The notes: a model not told the origin generated them from the letters alone. A stretch of 64,000 nt of DNA from UBA10649 sp963755335 (GCA_963755335.1 CAVWJW010000004.1:508482-572481), one strand, 5' to 3'. Positions 55,391 to 64,000 are shown, counted from the stretch's first letter. Translations and numbers: made by a program.

Positions 55391-55870
55391 ATGGCACCCG
55401 AACCACGTTGGCTCGACAAGACCGAGATGGCTGCCTGGCACTCCCTTGTGGTGGCAGGGATGCACATGTTCGCGGCCCTCGACCGCGACCTTCGGGACGC
55501 CTTCGATGTGACGTTGCTCGACCACGGCATCCTGCTCATGCTCCGCAACAGCCCAGACGGGCTCACCATGGGGCACCTCGCCGGTCAGTTCGGCACCGAG
55601 GCAAGCGTCATCACCTACCGGGTGCAGCGGCTGGAGACGAAGGGACTCGTCGAGCGACGGCGCAGGGACGACGACCGGCGTCTGGTTCACGCCGTCATCA
55701 CCAGAACCGGCGAGAAACTGTGCGACCGCATGGGGCCAGTGCATGTGGAGTCGGTGCGCGAACATTTCCTCGACCACGTCCCCCGCAAGGACTTGCCTGC
55801 CGTGGGTGATGCCTTTGATCACCTGTATGCGGCGCAGCATCGCGACCCAACGAGCAGCGGAGATCAATGA
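55391..55870 (+). CDS. MarR-family transcriptional regulator
   Basis: 159 aa. Winged helix: LRNSPDGLTMGHLAGQFGTE, ASVITYRVQRLETKGLVERR, wing RRDDDRRLVHAVITRTGEKL. The N-terminal helices (WLDKTEMAAWHSLVVAGMHM) form the dimer. ATG 55391 is chosen as the first ATG in frame with family-like residues. It likely represses itself and the divergent 97-aa gene. Confidence 0.9.
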   Translation: MAPEPRWLDKTEMAAWHSLVVAGMHMFAALDRDLRDAFDVTLLDHGILLMLRNSPDGLTMGHLAGQFGTEASVITYRVQRLETKGLVERRRRDDDRRLVHAVITRTGEKLCDRMGPVHVESVREHFLDHVPRKDLPAVGDAFDHLYAAQHRDPTSSGDQ

Positions 55871-55994
55871 TTGCTTGGCGCAGGCCGTGACAACCGGTGA
55901 CGGCGCGTCATAGTTTGCGGTCGTAGATAGTGTGGCTGTCGCCGATCGGTCCGATCAGCGCATCTGTTCAAGGCGACAAGCCCAAGGAGTTCGC

Positions 55995-56228
55995 ATGAGC
56001 ACGTCCCACCGGATCCTCACCGCCTCGCTGGTTGTCGCCGCCGTGGCCGCCGCCGTCGTCGCCGTGGTCGCCGTCTCCCGTGTTCGGGCCATCCAGGCGG
56101 AGGCCGACGCGGCGACTGAGTCCATCCATGATCAGCTCGATGCGCTGGACCCCGTTGCACGCGCCGCGGTCATCGCCCGTCTGACCAAGGATGCGGCCGA
56201 CGAAGCACGGGCGCACAGCCAAGCCTGA
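55995..56228 (+). CDS. Small single-pass membrane protein
   Basis: 77 aa with one N-terminal helix (RILTASLVVAAVAAAVVAVV, about residues 6-27) and a charged alpha-helical tail (ESIHDQLDALDPVARAAVIA). AAGGAG lies 7 nt before ATG 55995. I recognise no family. A short, imperfect GC hairpin at 56236-56263 follows and may be its terminator. Confidence 0.65.
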   Translation: MSTSHRILTASLVVAAVAAAVVAVVAVSRVRAIQAEADAATESIHDQLDALDPVARAAVIARLTKDAADEARAHSQA

Positions 56229-56266
56229 TCCGGCCAACCGCGGCGCCCGCTCTAACGCCGGTTGCC

Positions 56267-57541
56267 TCAGGCGAGGGTGTTCTTGTGGATCACGCCGTCC
56301 TTCATGATCACTGACAGGTTCCGGTCGGGATCGGCAAGCAAGGAGAGGTCAACAAGAGGGTCGCCACCGACCAGCAGGAGATCGGCCAACGCGCCGGCCT
56401 CGACGCGACCCAGAACACCGGGGTACGGGTGCCGCGGACCGGACAGGGCAAGCAGGTCGGCGTTGCCGGAGGTTGCCATGGCGAGGACCTCGGCAGGGGT
56501 GAACCAGCGGCTCATCTTCGCCAGTTGCCGGCCCTGTCGTCTGGCCAGGCCGGCGTCGAAAAGGGTGTCCGTGCCCCAGCCGATCCGGACATCGTGCTTG
56601 CGTGCGAGGGCGTAGGCGCGATCGGTGCCGGCGGACACCTCGAGCTGGCGGGCGCGGTTGGCCGGGTTGGGATTCTGGATCGCGTCCTCGTCGTCGAGGA
56701 ACGGCTGCAGGCTCCACCACACGTCATGCTCGGCCATCAGCTCGACGGTCGCCTCGTCGACCAGGTGCCCATGCTCGATGCAGCGGACGCCCGCACGGAT
56801 CGCCTGGGCGATGGCCCGCGGGGTGTAGGCGTGGACCATGACGTAGGTGCCCCAGTTCTCGGCGGCCTCGACCGCCGCGCGCATCTCGGACTCGGTGTAC
56901 TCGGTGACGTCGATCGGGTCGTACGACGACGCGAGGCCGCCTCCGGCCATCAGCTTGATCTGTGAGGCGCCCAGCATCAACTGTTCGCGCACGGCACGGA
57001 GGACCTCTGGCACGCCGTCGGCGATGGCCGAGCCGCCCATGATCTCGATGTGGCTGAGGTGGCGGCACGGATCACGCGGCACCTCGTGCCGCATCCGGAA
57101 GTCACCATGCCCGGAGGTCTGGGAGATGAAGGCGCCCGAGGGCAGGATTCGGGGGCCCGCCACCAGCCCCTCATCAATGGCGCACTTCAGCGCGAACGCG
57201 GGTCCACCAGCGTCGCGCACCGTGGTGAACCCGCGCATGAGCGTGTTGCCGGCTTCGCGTCCGGCGGCCAGATGCAGGTAGCCGACGTCGCAGGTCATCG
57301 CCACCTCCACGGACACTGCGGCGAAGGCCGTGTGCCAGTGCGCATCGATGAGCCCCGGCATCAGTACCCGACCGGTGCCGTCGATCACCGTGATGTCCGG
57401 GTCTTCGGGTGTGTCGACGACGGGGCCGACGTACGTGATCGTCGTCCCATCGACGCGCACGTCCTGCGGTCCGGACAAGGCGTCGCCGTGGCCAGGGAAG
57501 ACCCGGACGTTCCTGAAGACGATCCCACGGCTCTGCGGCAC
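56267..57541 (-). CDS. Amidohydrolase family protein (imidazolonepropionase/prolidase-like)
   Basis: 424 aa metal-dependent hydrolase. Metal ligands: His-x-His in MPGLIDAHWHTAFAAV, carboxylated Lys in QIKLMAGGGLASS, His in VMVHAYTPRA and IEHGHLVDEA, Asp in IGWGTDTLFDAG. The C terminus (GVLGRVEAGALADLLLVGGD) is the usual small beta-sandwich domain. GTG 57541 follows GGGAG. Homologues cleave dipeptides, carbamates or ring amides, so the substrate is open. It is downstream of the glutamate decarboxylase on the same strand (111 bp gap). Confidence 0.88.
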   Translation of the reverse strand: MPQSRGIVFRNVRVFPGHGDALSGPQDVRVDGTTITYVGPVVDTPEDPDITVIDGTGRVLMPGLIDAHWHTAFAAVSVEVAMTCDVGYLHLAAGREAGNTLMRGFTTVRDAGGPAFALKCAIDEGLVAGPRILPSGAFISQTSGHGDFRMRHEVPRDPCRHLSHIEIMGGSAIADGVPEVLRAVREQLMLGASQIKLMAGGGLASSYDPIDVTEYTESEMRAAVEAAENWGTYVMVHAYTPRAIAQAIRAGVRCIEHGHLVDEATVELMAEHDVWWSLQPFLDDEDAIQNPNPANRARQLEVSAGTDRAYALARKHDVRIGWGTDTLFDAGLARRQGRQLAKMSRWFTPAEVLAMATSGNADLLALSGPRHPYPGVLGRVEAGALADLLLVGGDPLVDLSLLADPDRNLSVIMKDGVIHKNTLA

Positions 57542-57652
57542 GGATGCACTCCCAAGAACGCTTCATGAACGTGAACCGCGACCCTACTGTCACGTGCCCC
57601 GGCTCGCAGTGGGTGGAGATCGCGGACGACGTTGCTGCGGCGCCCGGGTCCG

Positions 57653-59047
57653 TCAATGCCGGAACGACTCCGTGTGGTCGGGATCCGACGGCAGCTTCGA
57701 TGGCAGGCTCTCGAGGAATGCGGTGGCCCGCGCGAGGTCCTCAAAGAAGAGGTCGGCGAGGTCGTGGTCGAAGCCGTTGCGGACGACTACTCGAAGGCCT
57801 GCCACGTCGGTGAGGCTCGCCGGAAGGGTGTACGCAGGCACTTGCCAGCCCCGCTCGCGCATCTTGGCGGACACGTCGAAGACGGTGTAGTTGCTCACGT
57901 CCGGCCGCAGTCGGAAGAAGAAGACCGGCAACTGCGACCCGTCCGACAAGAGCTCGTAGGGACCCAAGGCCCCGATCCTGGACGACAGGTACAGGGCCGT
58001 GTCGCGGCAGGCCTGCTGAACCTCGCGGTAGCCCTCGCGACCGAGCCGAATGAGGTTGTAGTACTGGGCGATCACCTGGGCACCCGGACGCGAGAAGTTC
58101 AGCGCAAACGTCGGCATGTCCCCGCCGAGGTAGTTCACATGGAACACGAGGTCCTCGGGCAGGTCTTCCGGCGTGCGCCAGATCACCCAGCCGACGCCCG
58201 GGTAGACAAGTCCGTACTTGTGCCCGGACGAGTTGATCGACCGCACCCGCGGGACCCGGAAGTCCCACTCGAGGTCGGGATCGAGGAACGGGGCGACGAA
58301 CCCGCCGGAGGCCGCGTCGACGTGCACAGGGATGTCGGGTCCGCCTGACGCGGCGAGCGCGTCGAGGGCGTCCGCGATCTCCTTGACCGGCTCGTACGAG
58401 CCGTCGAACGTCGAGCCGAGAATGGCGACCACGCCGATCGTGTTCTCGTCGCAGAGCTTCAGCGCCTCCGCAGCGTTGAGCTGCAGCCGCCCGTCCTCGA
58501 TCGGCGCATAGCGCGGCTCCACGTCCCAGTACCGGCAGAACTTCTCCCACACCACCTGGACGTTGATGCCCATCACGAGGTTCGGCCTATCGGACGGCAG
58601 ACCCGCGGCCTCGCGACGCTGACGCCACTTCCACTTCAGGGCCAGGCCCCCGAGCATCACGGCTTCGCTGGAGCCCGTCGTGGATGTCCCGGTCGCGCTT
58701 GCGTCACCGGGCGCGTTCCACAGGCTGGACAGCATCCGTACGCAGCGGCCCTCGATCTCGGCCGTCTGGGGGTACTCGTCCTTGTCGATCATGTTCTTGT
58801 CGGCCGTCTCGGCGAACAGCCGGTCCGCCTCCTCGTCCATGAAGGTCGTGACAAACGTGGCGACGTTCTGTCGCGAGTTGCCGTCGAGCATCAACTCATC
58901 GTGGATCAGGCGGTAGGCGACCCGCGGATCCATCCCGTCGTCCGGGATCGCGTCCTTCGGTGCGCCGATGGCCGCTCTCGGCCGCGCATACAAGGGCGCG
59001 ATGGCGAGGCGCTGGAGCTCTTCGACGTCATTGCGATGCAGGGCCAT
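57653..59047 (-). CDS. gadB: Glutamate decarboxylase
   Basis: 464 aa group II PLP decarboxylase that turns glutamate into GABA while consuming a proton. Typical GAD blocks: LMLDGNSRQNVATFVTTFMD, ATGTSTTGSSEAVMLGGLAL, GSTFDGSYEPVKEI, VHVDAASGGFVAPFLDPDLE and the PLP-lysine in INSSGHKYGLVYPGVGWVIW. ATG 59047 gives MALHRNDVEELQ; the frame extends 22 codons upstream without family-like residues. No GABA transaminase or antiporter is adjacent. Confidence 0.95.
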   Translation of the reverse strand: MALHRNDVEELQRLAIAPLYARPRAAIGAPKDAIPDDGMDPRVAYRLIHDELMLDGNSRQNVATFVTTFMDEEADRLFAETADKNMIDKDEYPQTAEIEGRCVRMLSSLWNAPGDASATGTSTTGSSEAVMLGGLALKWKWRQRREAAGLPSDRPNLVMGINVQVVWEKFCRYWDVEPRYAPIEDGRLQLNAAEALKLCDENTIGVVAILGSTFDGSYEPVKEIADALDALAASGGPDIPVHVDAASGGFVAPFLDPDLEWDFRVPRVRSINSSGHKYGLVYPGVGWVIWRTPEDLPEDLVFHVNYLGGDMPTFALNFSRPGAQVIAQYYNLIRLGREGYREVQQACRDTALYLSSRIGALGPYELLSDGSQLPVFFFRLRPDVSNYTVFDVSAKMRERGWQVPAYTLPASLTDVAGLRVVVRNGFDHDLADLFFEDLARATAFLESLPSKLPSDPDHTESFRH

Positions 59048-59265
59048 GCGGACAACGTAACGGCAACACAGCCCTCGTGCATCGGACCTGTTGGGGCAAC
59101 CCCCGGACGCCAAGTGAACGAGAGGTGAAGCCTGCGGTTGATGTCACACGAAGTGGCGTCATCGTCGACTTGGGACGGCAAGCAGGCGGTCGGGGGAGCC
59201 TGGCCCAGGACAGCTCCGCCGACGAGACTGTCGGCCGCCGGTCCGGGACCGCGTAGCCTGCGGTG

Positions 59266-60258
59266 ATGCCCACCGTCCCGCTGTCCGTGCTCGACCTAGC
59301 CATCGTCGGTCGGGATGAGACCGTGGCCGACGGCCTGGTCGGCTGTGTGCGTATGGCGCAGCGTGCGGAGGCCTTGGGGTACTCGAGGGTGTGGTACGCC
59401 GAGCATCACAACATGAGTTCGATCGCATCGTCCGCGACCGCCGTCCTCATCGCCCATGTCGCGGCCCACACGACGAGCATCCGTCTCGGATCCGGTGGGG
59501 TCATGCTGCCCAACCATGCGCCGCTGGTCGTTGCCGAGCAGTTCGGAACGCTTGCCACACTGCATCCCGGACGGATCGACCTCGGGCTGGGCCGCGCGCC
59601 CGGCACCGACCAGGTCACCCTCCGTGCGCTGCGCCGCGATCCGATGGCCGCCGACTCCTTCCCCCAGGACGTGTTGGAACTCCAGGGCTACCTCGCTGAC
59701 GAGACCCGGGTGCCGACGATCCACGCGACGCCGGGTCGGGGCACCCACGTGCCGATCTACATCCTTGGCTCGTCGCTGTTCGGTGCGCAGCTGGCGGCAA
59801 TGCTGGGGCTGCCGTACGCGTTCGCGAGTCACTTCGCACCGGCAGCGCTGGAGGCGGCTCTGCGCATGTACCGGAGTGAGTTCCAGGCCTCCGAGCAGCT
59901 CGCTGAGCCGTACGCCATTGCGGCGCTCAACGTCATCGCCGCGCCTACCCGGGAGGAGGCAGACCGACAGCGCGCGATGCGCCGCCGGTCGCTGGGCCGT
60001 CGCATGCTCACGCGCGGAGGGCATCAGCTGGACGATGCGCAGATCGACGTGATCCTGGATAGTGCGGACGGTTCGTTCGTCGACGAGATGATGACGTACA
60101 CCGCGTGCGGCACCCCTGACGACGTCCGCGCCTACCTCGATGACTTCGGGCGACTCACCGCTGCCGACGAGTTGATGACGGTGCACCAGGGCGGGAAGGT
60201 GGACGACCGCATCCTGAGCCTGACGCTCACGGCGGAGGTCATGCGGCTGGGCGAGTAG
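59266..60258 (+). CDS. LLM class flavin-dependent oxidoreductase (luciferase-like)
   Basis: 330 aa TIM-barrel monooxygenase. Blocks: VPLSVLDLAIVGRDETVADG, GYSRVWYAEHHNMSSIASSA, IRLGSGGVMLPNHAPLVVAE, RIDLGLGRAPGTD and PIYILGSSLFGAQLAAMLGL are those of the YhbW/MsnO8 subgroup. It would use FMN or F420 as cofactor. ATG 59266 is preferred over the adjoining GTG. It is a single gene divergent from gadB. Confidence 0.9.
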   Translation: MPTVPLSVLDLAIVGRDETVADGLVGCVRMAQRAEALGYSRVWYAEHHNMSSIASSATAVLIAHVAAHTTSIRLGSGGVMLPNHAPLVVAEQFGTLATLHPGRIDLGLGRAPGTDQVTLRALRRDPMAADSFPQDVLELQGYLADETRVPTIHATPGRGTHVPIYILGSSLFGAQLAAMLGLPYAFASHFAPAALEAALRMYRSEFQASEQLAEPYAIAALNVIAAPTREEADRQRAMRRRSLGRRMLTRGGHQLDDAQIDVILDSADGSFVDEMMTYTACGTPDDVRAYLDDFGRLTAADELMTVHQGGKVDDRILSLTLTAEVMRLGE

Positions 60259-60288
60259 CGCCCGCGCGGGAAGGCGAGAGAATGCGGC

Positions 60289-60654
60289 ATGAGCCCGACT
60301 CCACTTGGCACGAAGATCGTTGCAGGGGCCTTCATCACCAGTGGACTTGTGCATCTGGTCCGGCCGGCGACGTTCGAGCCGCTCGTGCCGCGTGCGCTGC
60401 CAGCCCGGCGACAGATCATCGTCGGCAGCGGCGTGGCAGAGATCGCGTGTGCCGTCGGACTCCTGGCCCGACAGCCCTGGGCTCCGCTAGCGAGCTCGAC
60501 CCTGCTCGTCGCCGTCTGGCCAGGAAACGTGACCATGGCAGTTGCCTGGCAGCGTTCGGAGAAGGTCTCGCCGCCGATGAAGGCCGTGGCGTGGGCACGG
60601 CTTCCGCTTCAACTGCCGCTCATCTGGTGGGCCTGGCGCTCCCCGAAGCGTTAG
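60289..60654 (+). CDS. DoxX-like small membrane protein
   Basis: 121 aa with four hydrophobic segments: IVAGAFITSGLVHLVRPATF, IIVGSGVAEIACAVGLLARQ, TLLVAVWPGNVTMAV, LQLPLIWWAWR. The GLVHLVRPATFEPLVPRALP motif is seen in DoxX-family membrane proteins. It follows the LLM gene by 30 bp, so cotranscription is likely. The role is unknown. Confidence 0.78.
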   Translation: MSPTPLGTKIVAGAFITSGLVHLVRPATFEPLVPRALPARRQIIVGSGVAEIACAVGLLARQPWAPLASSTLLVAVWPGNVTMAVAWQRSEKVSPPMKAVAWARLPLQLPLIWWAWRSPKR

Positions 60655-60712
60655 GTGTCGGCGCTGTCTTGCGATCGCGCCTTGGGCCCCTCGTCGCGGA
60701 TACGCTGCCAGC

Positions 60713-61141
60713 ATGGCTCAGACTGAATCGCTGAAGGTCACGGTCGAGGCACCAACGGCGGACGTACTCGCATTCCTGCGTGACATCGACAACCAGAAGG
60801 ACTGGTTCCCCGGCAACCTGGAGTCCGAAGTCCTTGAGCGCGACGCCGACGGACGGCCCTCGCGGGCTCGCCTCGTCAACGACGTCAAGGTGGCCAAGGA
60901 CGAGTTCCTGCTCGACTACACCCATAGCGACGACGGATTCTCCTGGGTGCTGGTGAAGCCCACCAGCGTGCAGAAGTCACAGGTCGGGTCCTGGCAGGTG
61001 GTCGATGCGGGTGACGATCGCAGCGAGGTCACGATGACGTTGACCGTGGACACCTCGTTGCCTTTGCCCGGCTTCGTCCAGAAGCGGATCATCAAGGACA
61101 CGCTCAAGGGAGCAACGTCCGGCCTGGTCAAGCAGTTCTGA
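60713..61141 (+). CDS. SRPBCC-family (START-like) protein
   Basis: 142 aa: KVTVEAPTADVLAFLRDIDN, QKDWFPGNLESEVLERDADG, LLDYTHSDDGFSWVLVKPTS and the C-terminal helix RIIKDTLKGATSGLVKQF form a polyketide-cyclase/coenzyme Q-binding (SRPBCC) fold that binds hydrophobic ligands. It is cytosolic, without known catalytic residues. A strong hairpin follows its stop. Confidence 0.88.
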   Translation: MAQTESLKVTVEAPTADVLAFLRDIDNQKDWFPGNLESEVLERDADGRPSRARLVNDVKVAKDEFLLDYTHSDDGFSWVLVKPTSVQKSQVGSWQVVDAGDDRSEVTMTLTVDTSLPLPGFVQKRIIKDTLKGATSGLVKQF

Positions 61142-61178
61142 GGGCTTCCTGCGCTGCTCCGCCGGGATGGCACCGAGG

Positions 61179-61226
61179 CCTACGCCAGACGTCGCAACCG
61201 GCACCCGGAACGACGTCTGGCGTAGG
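61179..61226 (+). terminator. Perfect 16-bp hairpin after the SRPBCC gene
   Basis: CCTACGCCAGACGTCG (61179-61194) and its exact complement (61211-61226) with a 16-nt loop, 38 bp after the stop at 61141. A T-run is lacking, as is common in high-GC actinobacteria. Confidence 0.75.
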
Positions 61227-61291
61227 TGTCGGCGCTGCTGCCCACTGCGGACCGACGCGCTGCAATCGGCGGCGGACGTTACTGTGCGGGC

Positions 61292-61387
61292 ATGGTCTTC
61301 ACGCTGGTTGTCATTGGACTTGTTCTCCTCTTCGTTCTCGGGGCGATCGGATGGAAGGCCATGAAGGGCCGCAGCCCTCGGACATGA
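61292..61387 (+). CDS. 31-aa membrane microprotein coupled to the transglutaminase gene
   Basis: ATG 61292 encodes MVFTLVVIGLVLLFVLGAIG followed by WKAMKGRSPRT and a TGA that overlaps the next ATG (ATGA, 61384-61387). It is a single hydrophobic helix (residues 2-20) with a basic C-terminal tail, a common layout for real membrane microproteins. There is no clear Shine-Dalgarno (gcgggc only), so translation is plausible but unproven. Confidence 0.5.
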   Translation: MVFTLVVIGLVLLFVLGAIGWKAMKGRSPRT

Positions 61388-62196
61388 GGACACGCCGGTT
61401 GACGGTTGGATGCGACTTCACGTACGAGGCCGAGGTGCCCACCCCAGCCATCTTCCAGGTGCGACCCGGCACGTCCGAGTCCATTGTGATGCGGTCCGAG
61501 CGCTGGTCGTCGACGCCTGAGATGGCGCTGCGCAGCTACGTCGACCTGTACGGCAATCCATGTACCCGAGTCGTGCTGCCCATCGGGACGTCGAGCTTCC
61601 GCTACAACGCCGAGGTCGAGGTGCCGGACGCCGTCGAGGACGCCGACCCCTCGGCGGGCGAGATTCCGCCAGACGAACTGCCGGACGCGACGTTGATCTA
61701 CACCCTGCCGAGCCGGTACTGCCTTCCCGACGTGCTGGGCACCGAGGCGTGGACGCTCTTCGGCGACCTCGAGCCGGGCTACGGGCGGGTCCAGGCGATC
61801 TGCGACCACGTGCACTCGCATGTCTCCTTCGCCTACGGCAGCACAACGGCGTGGTCGACGGCCGCCGATGTGAACGGAACGCAGTTCGGCGTGTGCCGTG
61901 ACTTCGCCCACCTGGCGATCTCCTTCTGCCGGGCACTCAACATTCCCGCGCGGTATGTGTTCGGCTACCTGCCGTACCTGGACATCCCCGATGGCGGTGC
62001 CGAGATGGACTTCGCGGCATGGATGGAAGTGTGGCTCGGGGACCGGTGGTGGACGTTCGACCCGCGCAACAACGTCGGCCGCAAGGGCCGAGTGGTGATC
62101 GGCCGGGGTCGCGACGCCGCCGATGTCGCGATGGCCACAACCTTCGGGGGTCCGTGGCTGCGCACGATGACGGTCCACGCCGCCGAGGCACGCTGA
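61384..62196 (+). CDS. Transglutaminase-like cysteine protease-fold protein
   Basis: 270 aa: an N-terminal beta domain (RRLTVGCDFTYEAEVPTPAI) and a transglutaminase-like core with Cys171 in TQFGVCRDFAHLAISFCRAL, RYVFGYLPYLDI, and Asp226 in RWWTFDPRNN. The position of the catalytic His (usual HAW) is Ala211 in EMDFAAWMEVWLG. Either a different residue completes the triad or the protein is a non-catalytic binder; some members of this bacterial subfamily carry Ser there, as far as I recall. ATG 61384 overlaps the preceding microprotein gene. Confidence 0.85.
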   Translation: MRTRRLTVGCDFTYEAEVPTPAIFQVRPGTSESIVMRSERWSSTPEMALRSYVDLYGNPCTRVVLPIGTSSFRYNAEVEVPDAVEDADPSAGEIPPDELPDATLIYTLPSRYCLPDVLGTEAWTLFGDLEPGYGRVQAICDHVHSHVSFAYGSTTAWSTAADVNGTQFGVCRDFAHLAISFCRALNIPARYVFGYLPYLDIPDGGAEMDFAAWMEVWLGDRWWTFDPRNNVGRKGRVVIGRGRDAADVAMATTFGGPWLRTMTVHAAEAR

Positions 62197-62223
62197 ACCT
62201 ACGTCGCAAGGGGTGCGGCAGGA

Positions 62224-63075
62224 TCAGGCGTCGCGTCGGGTCAGGACGATGGCTGCACCGATGATCGCGAGGGCGATCCAGGCGGTGAAGACGAGGAAGC
62301 CCGTGCCCGGGGTGAGCAGGGTGGCGCCCACCTGGCTGCTGCCGGTGAAGGCGGTGCCGGCGTTGGACGGGAGGTACTTCAGGATGTCGTCCCAGCTGGA
62401 CGGGAGCAGGGCCGAGGCGAGTGCGGGCAGGAAGATGACCGCGCCGATGACCACGCCGATGGAAGCAGCCGTGCTGCGCAGCAGGATGCCGATGGCCAAG
62501 CCGATGAGGCCGAGCCCCACGATGTAGTACGCCGTGCCCAGGACACTTCGCGCGACGCCGTCGTCACTCCACGCCACGGTCGCGGCGCCTCCTGCGTCGA
62601 GGACCCGCATGCCGAGGAAGAACGCTGCTACGACACAGACGGCGACGACCGGCAGGACGATCACCGTGAACGTGATCAGCTTGCTCCACAGGACGGGCAG
62701 CCTCTTCGGCACGGCGGAGAAGGTGGTTCGGATCATTCCGGTGCTGAATTCGCGCGCACCGGCGATGGCCCCCATGACGGCGACGATCAGGACAGCCAGG
62801 TTGGCGCCGGCAAGCACCGTCGATAATGGTCCGAGCGAACGTGCCCGACCGGCTCCGGGGCCACCCTGGGGGGAGATGTCGCCGCTGGCGACCATTGCGG
62901 AGATGATCCCGAGCAGGACGATGACGAGGACGATCGAGGCCAGCGTGATCCACGTCGAACGCAGAGTGCGGATCTTGATCCACTCCGAGTAGAGGACCCT
63001 CGGCATCGACGTGGGATGACCCTCGACCGTGCCGAGGGGCGCGTCTGTCGTCACGCTGCTGGCCATGGCGCTCAT
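62224..63075 (-). CDS. ABC-2 type transporter permease
   Basis: 283 aa with six hydrophobic segments (WITLASIVLVIVLLGIISAM, ANLAVLIVAVMGAIAGAREF, and others to GFLVFTAWIALAIIGAAIVL). The REFSTGMIRTTFSAVPKRLP block after TM2 is typical of ABC-2 permeases of drug or lantibiotic exporters. The start overlaps the ATPase stop (ATGA at 63072-63075). Confidence 0.9.
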   Translation of the reverse strand: MSAMASSVTTDAPLGTVEGHPTSMPRVLYSEWIKIRTLRSTWITLASIVLVIVLLGIISAMVASGDISPQGGPGAGRARSLGPLSTVLAGANLAVLIVAVMGAIAGAREFSTGMIRTTFSAVPKRLPVLWSKLITFTVIVLPVVAVCVVAAFFLGMRVLDAGGAATVAWSDDGVARSVLGTAYYIVGLGLIGLAIGILLRSTAASIGVVIGAVIFLPALASALLPSSWDDILKYLPSNAGTAFTGSSQVGATLLTPGTGFLVFTAWIALAIIGAAIVLTRRDA

Positions 63076-63998
63076 GCCGCCGTCCCTTCATTCGAGACCG
63101 AGCCGTGGAAGGTGACGCTGTCTGCGGTCAGTTCCATGAACGCCTCCTCGAGGGACGGGGCGATGTCGGAGAGCTGGTGGAGCACGATGCCGTTGGCCGC
63201 CGCCACCTCGCCCACGTGCGGGGATTCCAGCCCGTCGATCTCGAGGCGCGTGGGCTCGGGCGAGGTGATCGACACGTCATCGCCCGCGAGCAGCTCTCGA
63301 AGCCTGCCGGCGTCGGGGGAGACGACGACGACCCTGTGCTGGGACGACATCGCGATGAAGCCCTCCATCGACACGTCGGCCAGGATCCGGCCGCGGCCGA
63401 TGACGATGAGGTGCTCGGCGGTGAGCTCCATCTCGCTCATGAGGTGCGAGGACACGAACACGGTGCGCCCCTCTGCGGCCAGCTGCTTGAGCAGATTGCG
63501 GATCCACAGGATGCCGTCGGGATCCAGCCCGTTGACCGGTTCGTCGAGCATGACGACGCCCGGGTTCCCGATCAGCGCCGTGGCGATCCCGAGCCGCTGG
63601 CTCATGCCCAGGGAGAACCCGCCGGCGTTCTTCTTGGCAACGTCCGCCAGGCCGACCATCTCGAGGATCTCGTCGACGCGGCCTCGTCCCACGCCGATCG
63701 TCGCTCCTACGGCGAGCAGGTGATTGCGCGCGGAACGGCCCTTGTCGACCGCCTTCGCCTCGAGCATGGCGCCCATCTCGGTGAGAGGAGCCTTGGCCGA
63801 CCGGAAGGGTCGTCCGTTGACCGTGGCCGTGCCCGAGGTCGGCCGGTCGAGTCCGAGGATGGCGCGCATGGTGGTCGACTTGCCCGCGCCATTGGGACCG
63901 AGGAAGCCGGTGACGATGCCCGGTCGCACGGTGAAGGTGATGCCGTCCACGGCTGTCACGTCGCCGTACTGCTTGGTGAGGTCCTGAACCTCGATCAT
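63072..63998 (-). CDS. ABC transporter ATPase (drug-export type)
   Basis: 308 aa: Walker A GFLGPNGAGKSTTMRAILGL, signature FSLGMSQRLGIATALIG, Walker B GVVMLDEPVNGLDPDG and switch His in TVFVSSHLMSEMELTAEHLI. A C-terminal DUF4162-like region (about 215-308) is typical of CcmA/DrrA exporters. ATG 63998 is 2 bp from the window end; the coding region is complete, but the promoter is outside. It energises the permease at 62224-63075. Confidence 0.93.
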   Translation of the reverse strand: MIEVQDLTKQYGDVTAVDGITFTVRPGIVTGFLGPNGAGKSTTMRAILGLDRPTSGTATVNGRPFRSAKAPLTEMGAMLEAKAVDKGRSARNHLLAVGATIGVGRGRVDEILEMVGLADVAKKNAGGFSLGMSQRLGIATALIGNPGVVMLDEPVNGLDPDGILWIRNLLKQLAAEGRTVFVSSHLMSEMELTAEHLIVIGRGRILADVSMEGFIAMSSQHRVVVVSPDAGRLRELLAGDDVSITSPEPTRLEIDGLESPHVGEVAAANGIVLHQLSDIAPSLEEAFMELTADSVTFHGSVSNEGTAA

Positions 63999-64000
63999 GC

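Noticed and set aside
1..64000. CRISPR array, rRNA, transposase or insertion-sequence termini
   Set aside because: No regularly spaced repeats, no rRNA-like stretch and no transposase motif were seen in any frame; the only mobile unit found is the tRNA-Lys element.

Overview
The window is a high-GC chromosomal segment with many GTG starts, purine-rich Shine-Dalgarno sites and Ser/Ala/Thr-rich lipoprotein linkers. Together with bxl-like sugar cassettes, a MobF relaxase and SnoaL/TetR/LLM families, this points to an Actinomycetota bacterium, probably an aerobic soil or plant-associated heterotroph. The genus cannot be fixed from the sequence alone.

Layout. (1) 0-13.4 kb is core-like: a PAS regulator cut by the window edge, divergent from a fused PutA proline oxidase; a secreted serine hydrolase; purU; an APC permease; glgX; a flavin electron-transfer module (FMN-binding protein, ferric-reductase-like protein and divergent ApbE flavin transferase); and an SDR. 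(2) 13.5-30.75 kb is a 17.2-kb element integrated in tRNA-Lys(TTT). It is bounded by a perfect 44-bp direct repeat and by paired arm sites inside each end. It carries a tyrosine integrase, an excisionase, a MobF relaxase-helicase, an MntA/HepT toxin-antitoxin pair and a broken nucleotidyltransferase pair. Its cargo is a pentoside island: msmK-type ATPase, xylA and GH3 beta-xylosidase/glucosidase facing SBP, two permeases and a LacI regulator, with two operators in the shared promoter. (3) 30.9-42 kb is an L-arabinose locus: galM and a YtfQRT/YjfF-type ABC importer divergent from araB-araD-araA and a LacI regulator. (4) 42.5-52 kb holds an MFS transporter, a MalT-like LuxR regulator with two followers, an M15 peptidase and a run of frameshifted genes (GNAT, methyltransferase, hydrolase-LuxR). 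(5) 52-64 kb holds small regulator/effector pairs (TetR-SnoaL, MarR-dimeric barrel), an AI-2E-family permease, an amidohydrolase, glutamate decarboxylase, an LLM oxidoreductase, a transglutaminase-like protein and an ABC exporter.

How the parts may work together (inference). The island imports and cleaves xylo-oligosaccharides and isomerises xylose, but no xylulokinase is visible. The neighbouring locus takes up arabinose and converts it through ribulose and ribulose-5-P. Both importers have a large perfect hairpin directly after the binding-protein gene, as expected for raising binding-protein mRNA over permease mRNA.

Caveat. At least nine single-base-type frameshifts interrupt otherwise well-conserved genes (putA, serine hydrolase, araD, araA, MalT-like regulator, GNAT three times, methyltransferase, hydrolase-LuxR), several in G or C runs. 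None lies between 5 and 38 kb. Indel errors in the assembly are as likely as real decay. Family assignments are from motif recognition only; no database search was possible.
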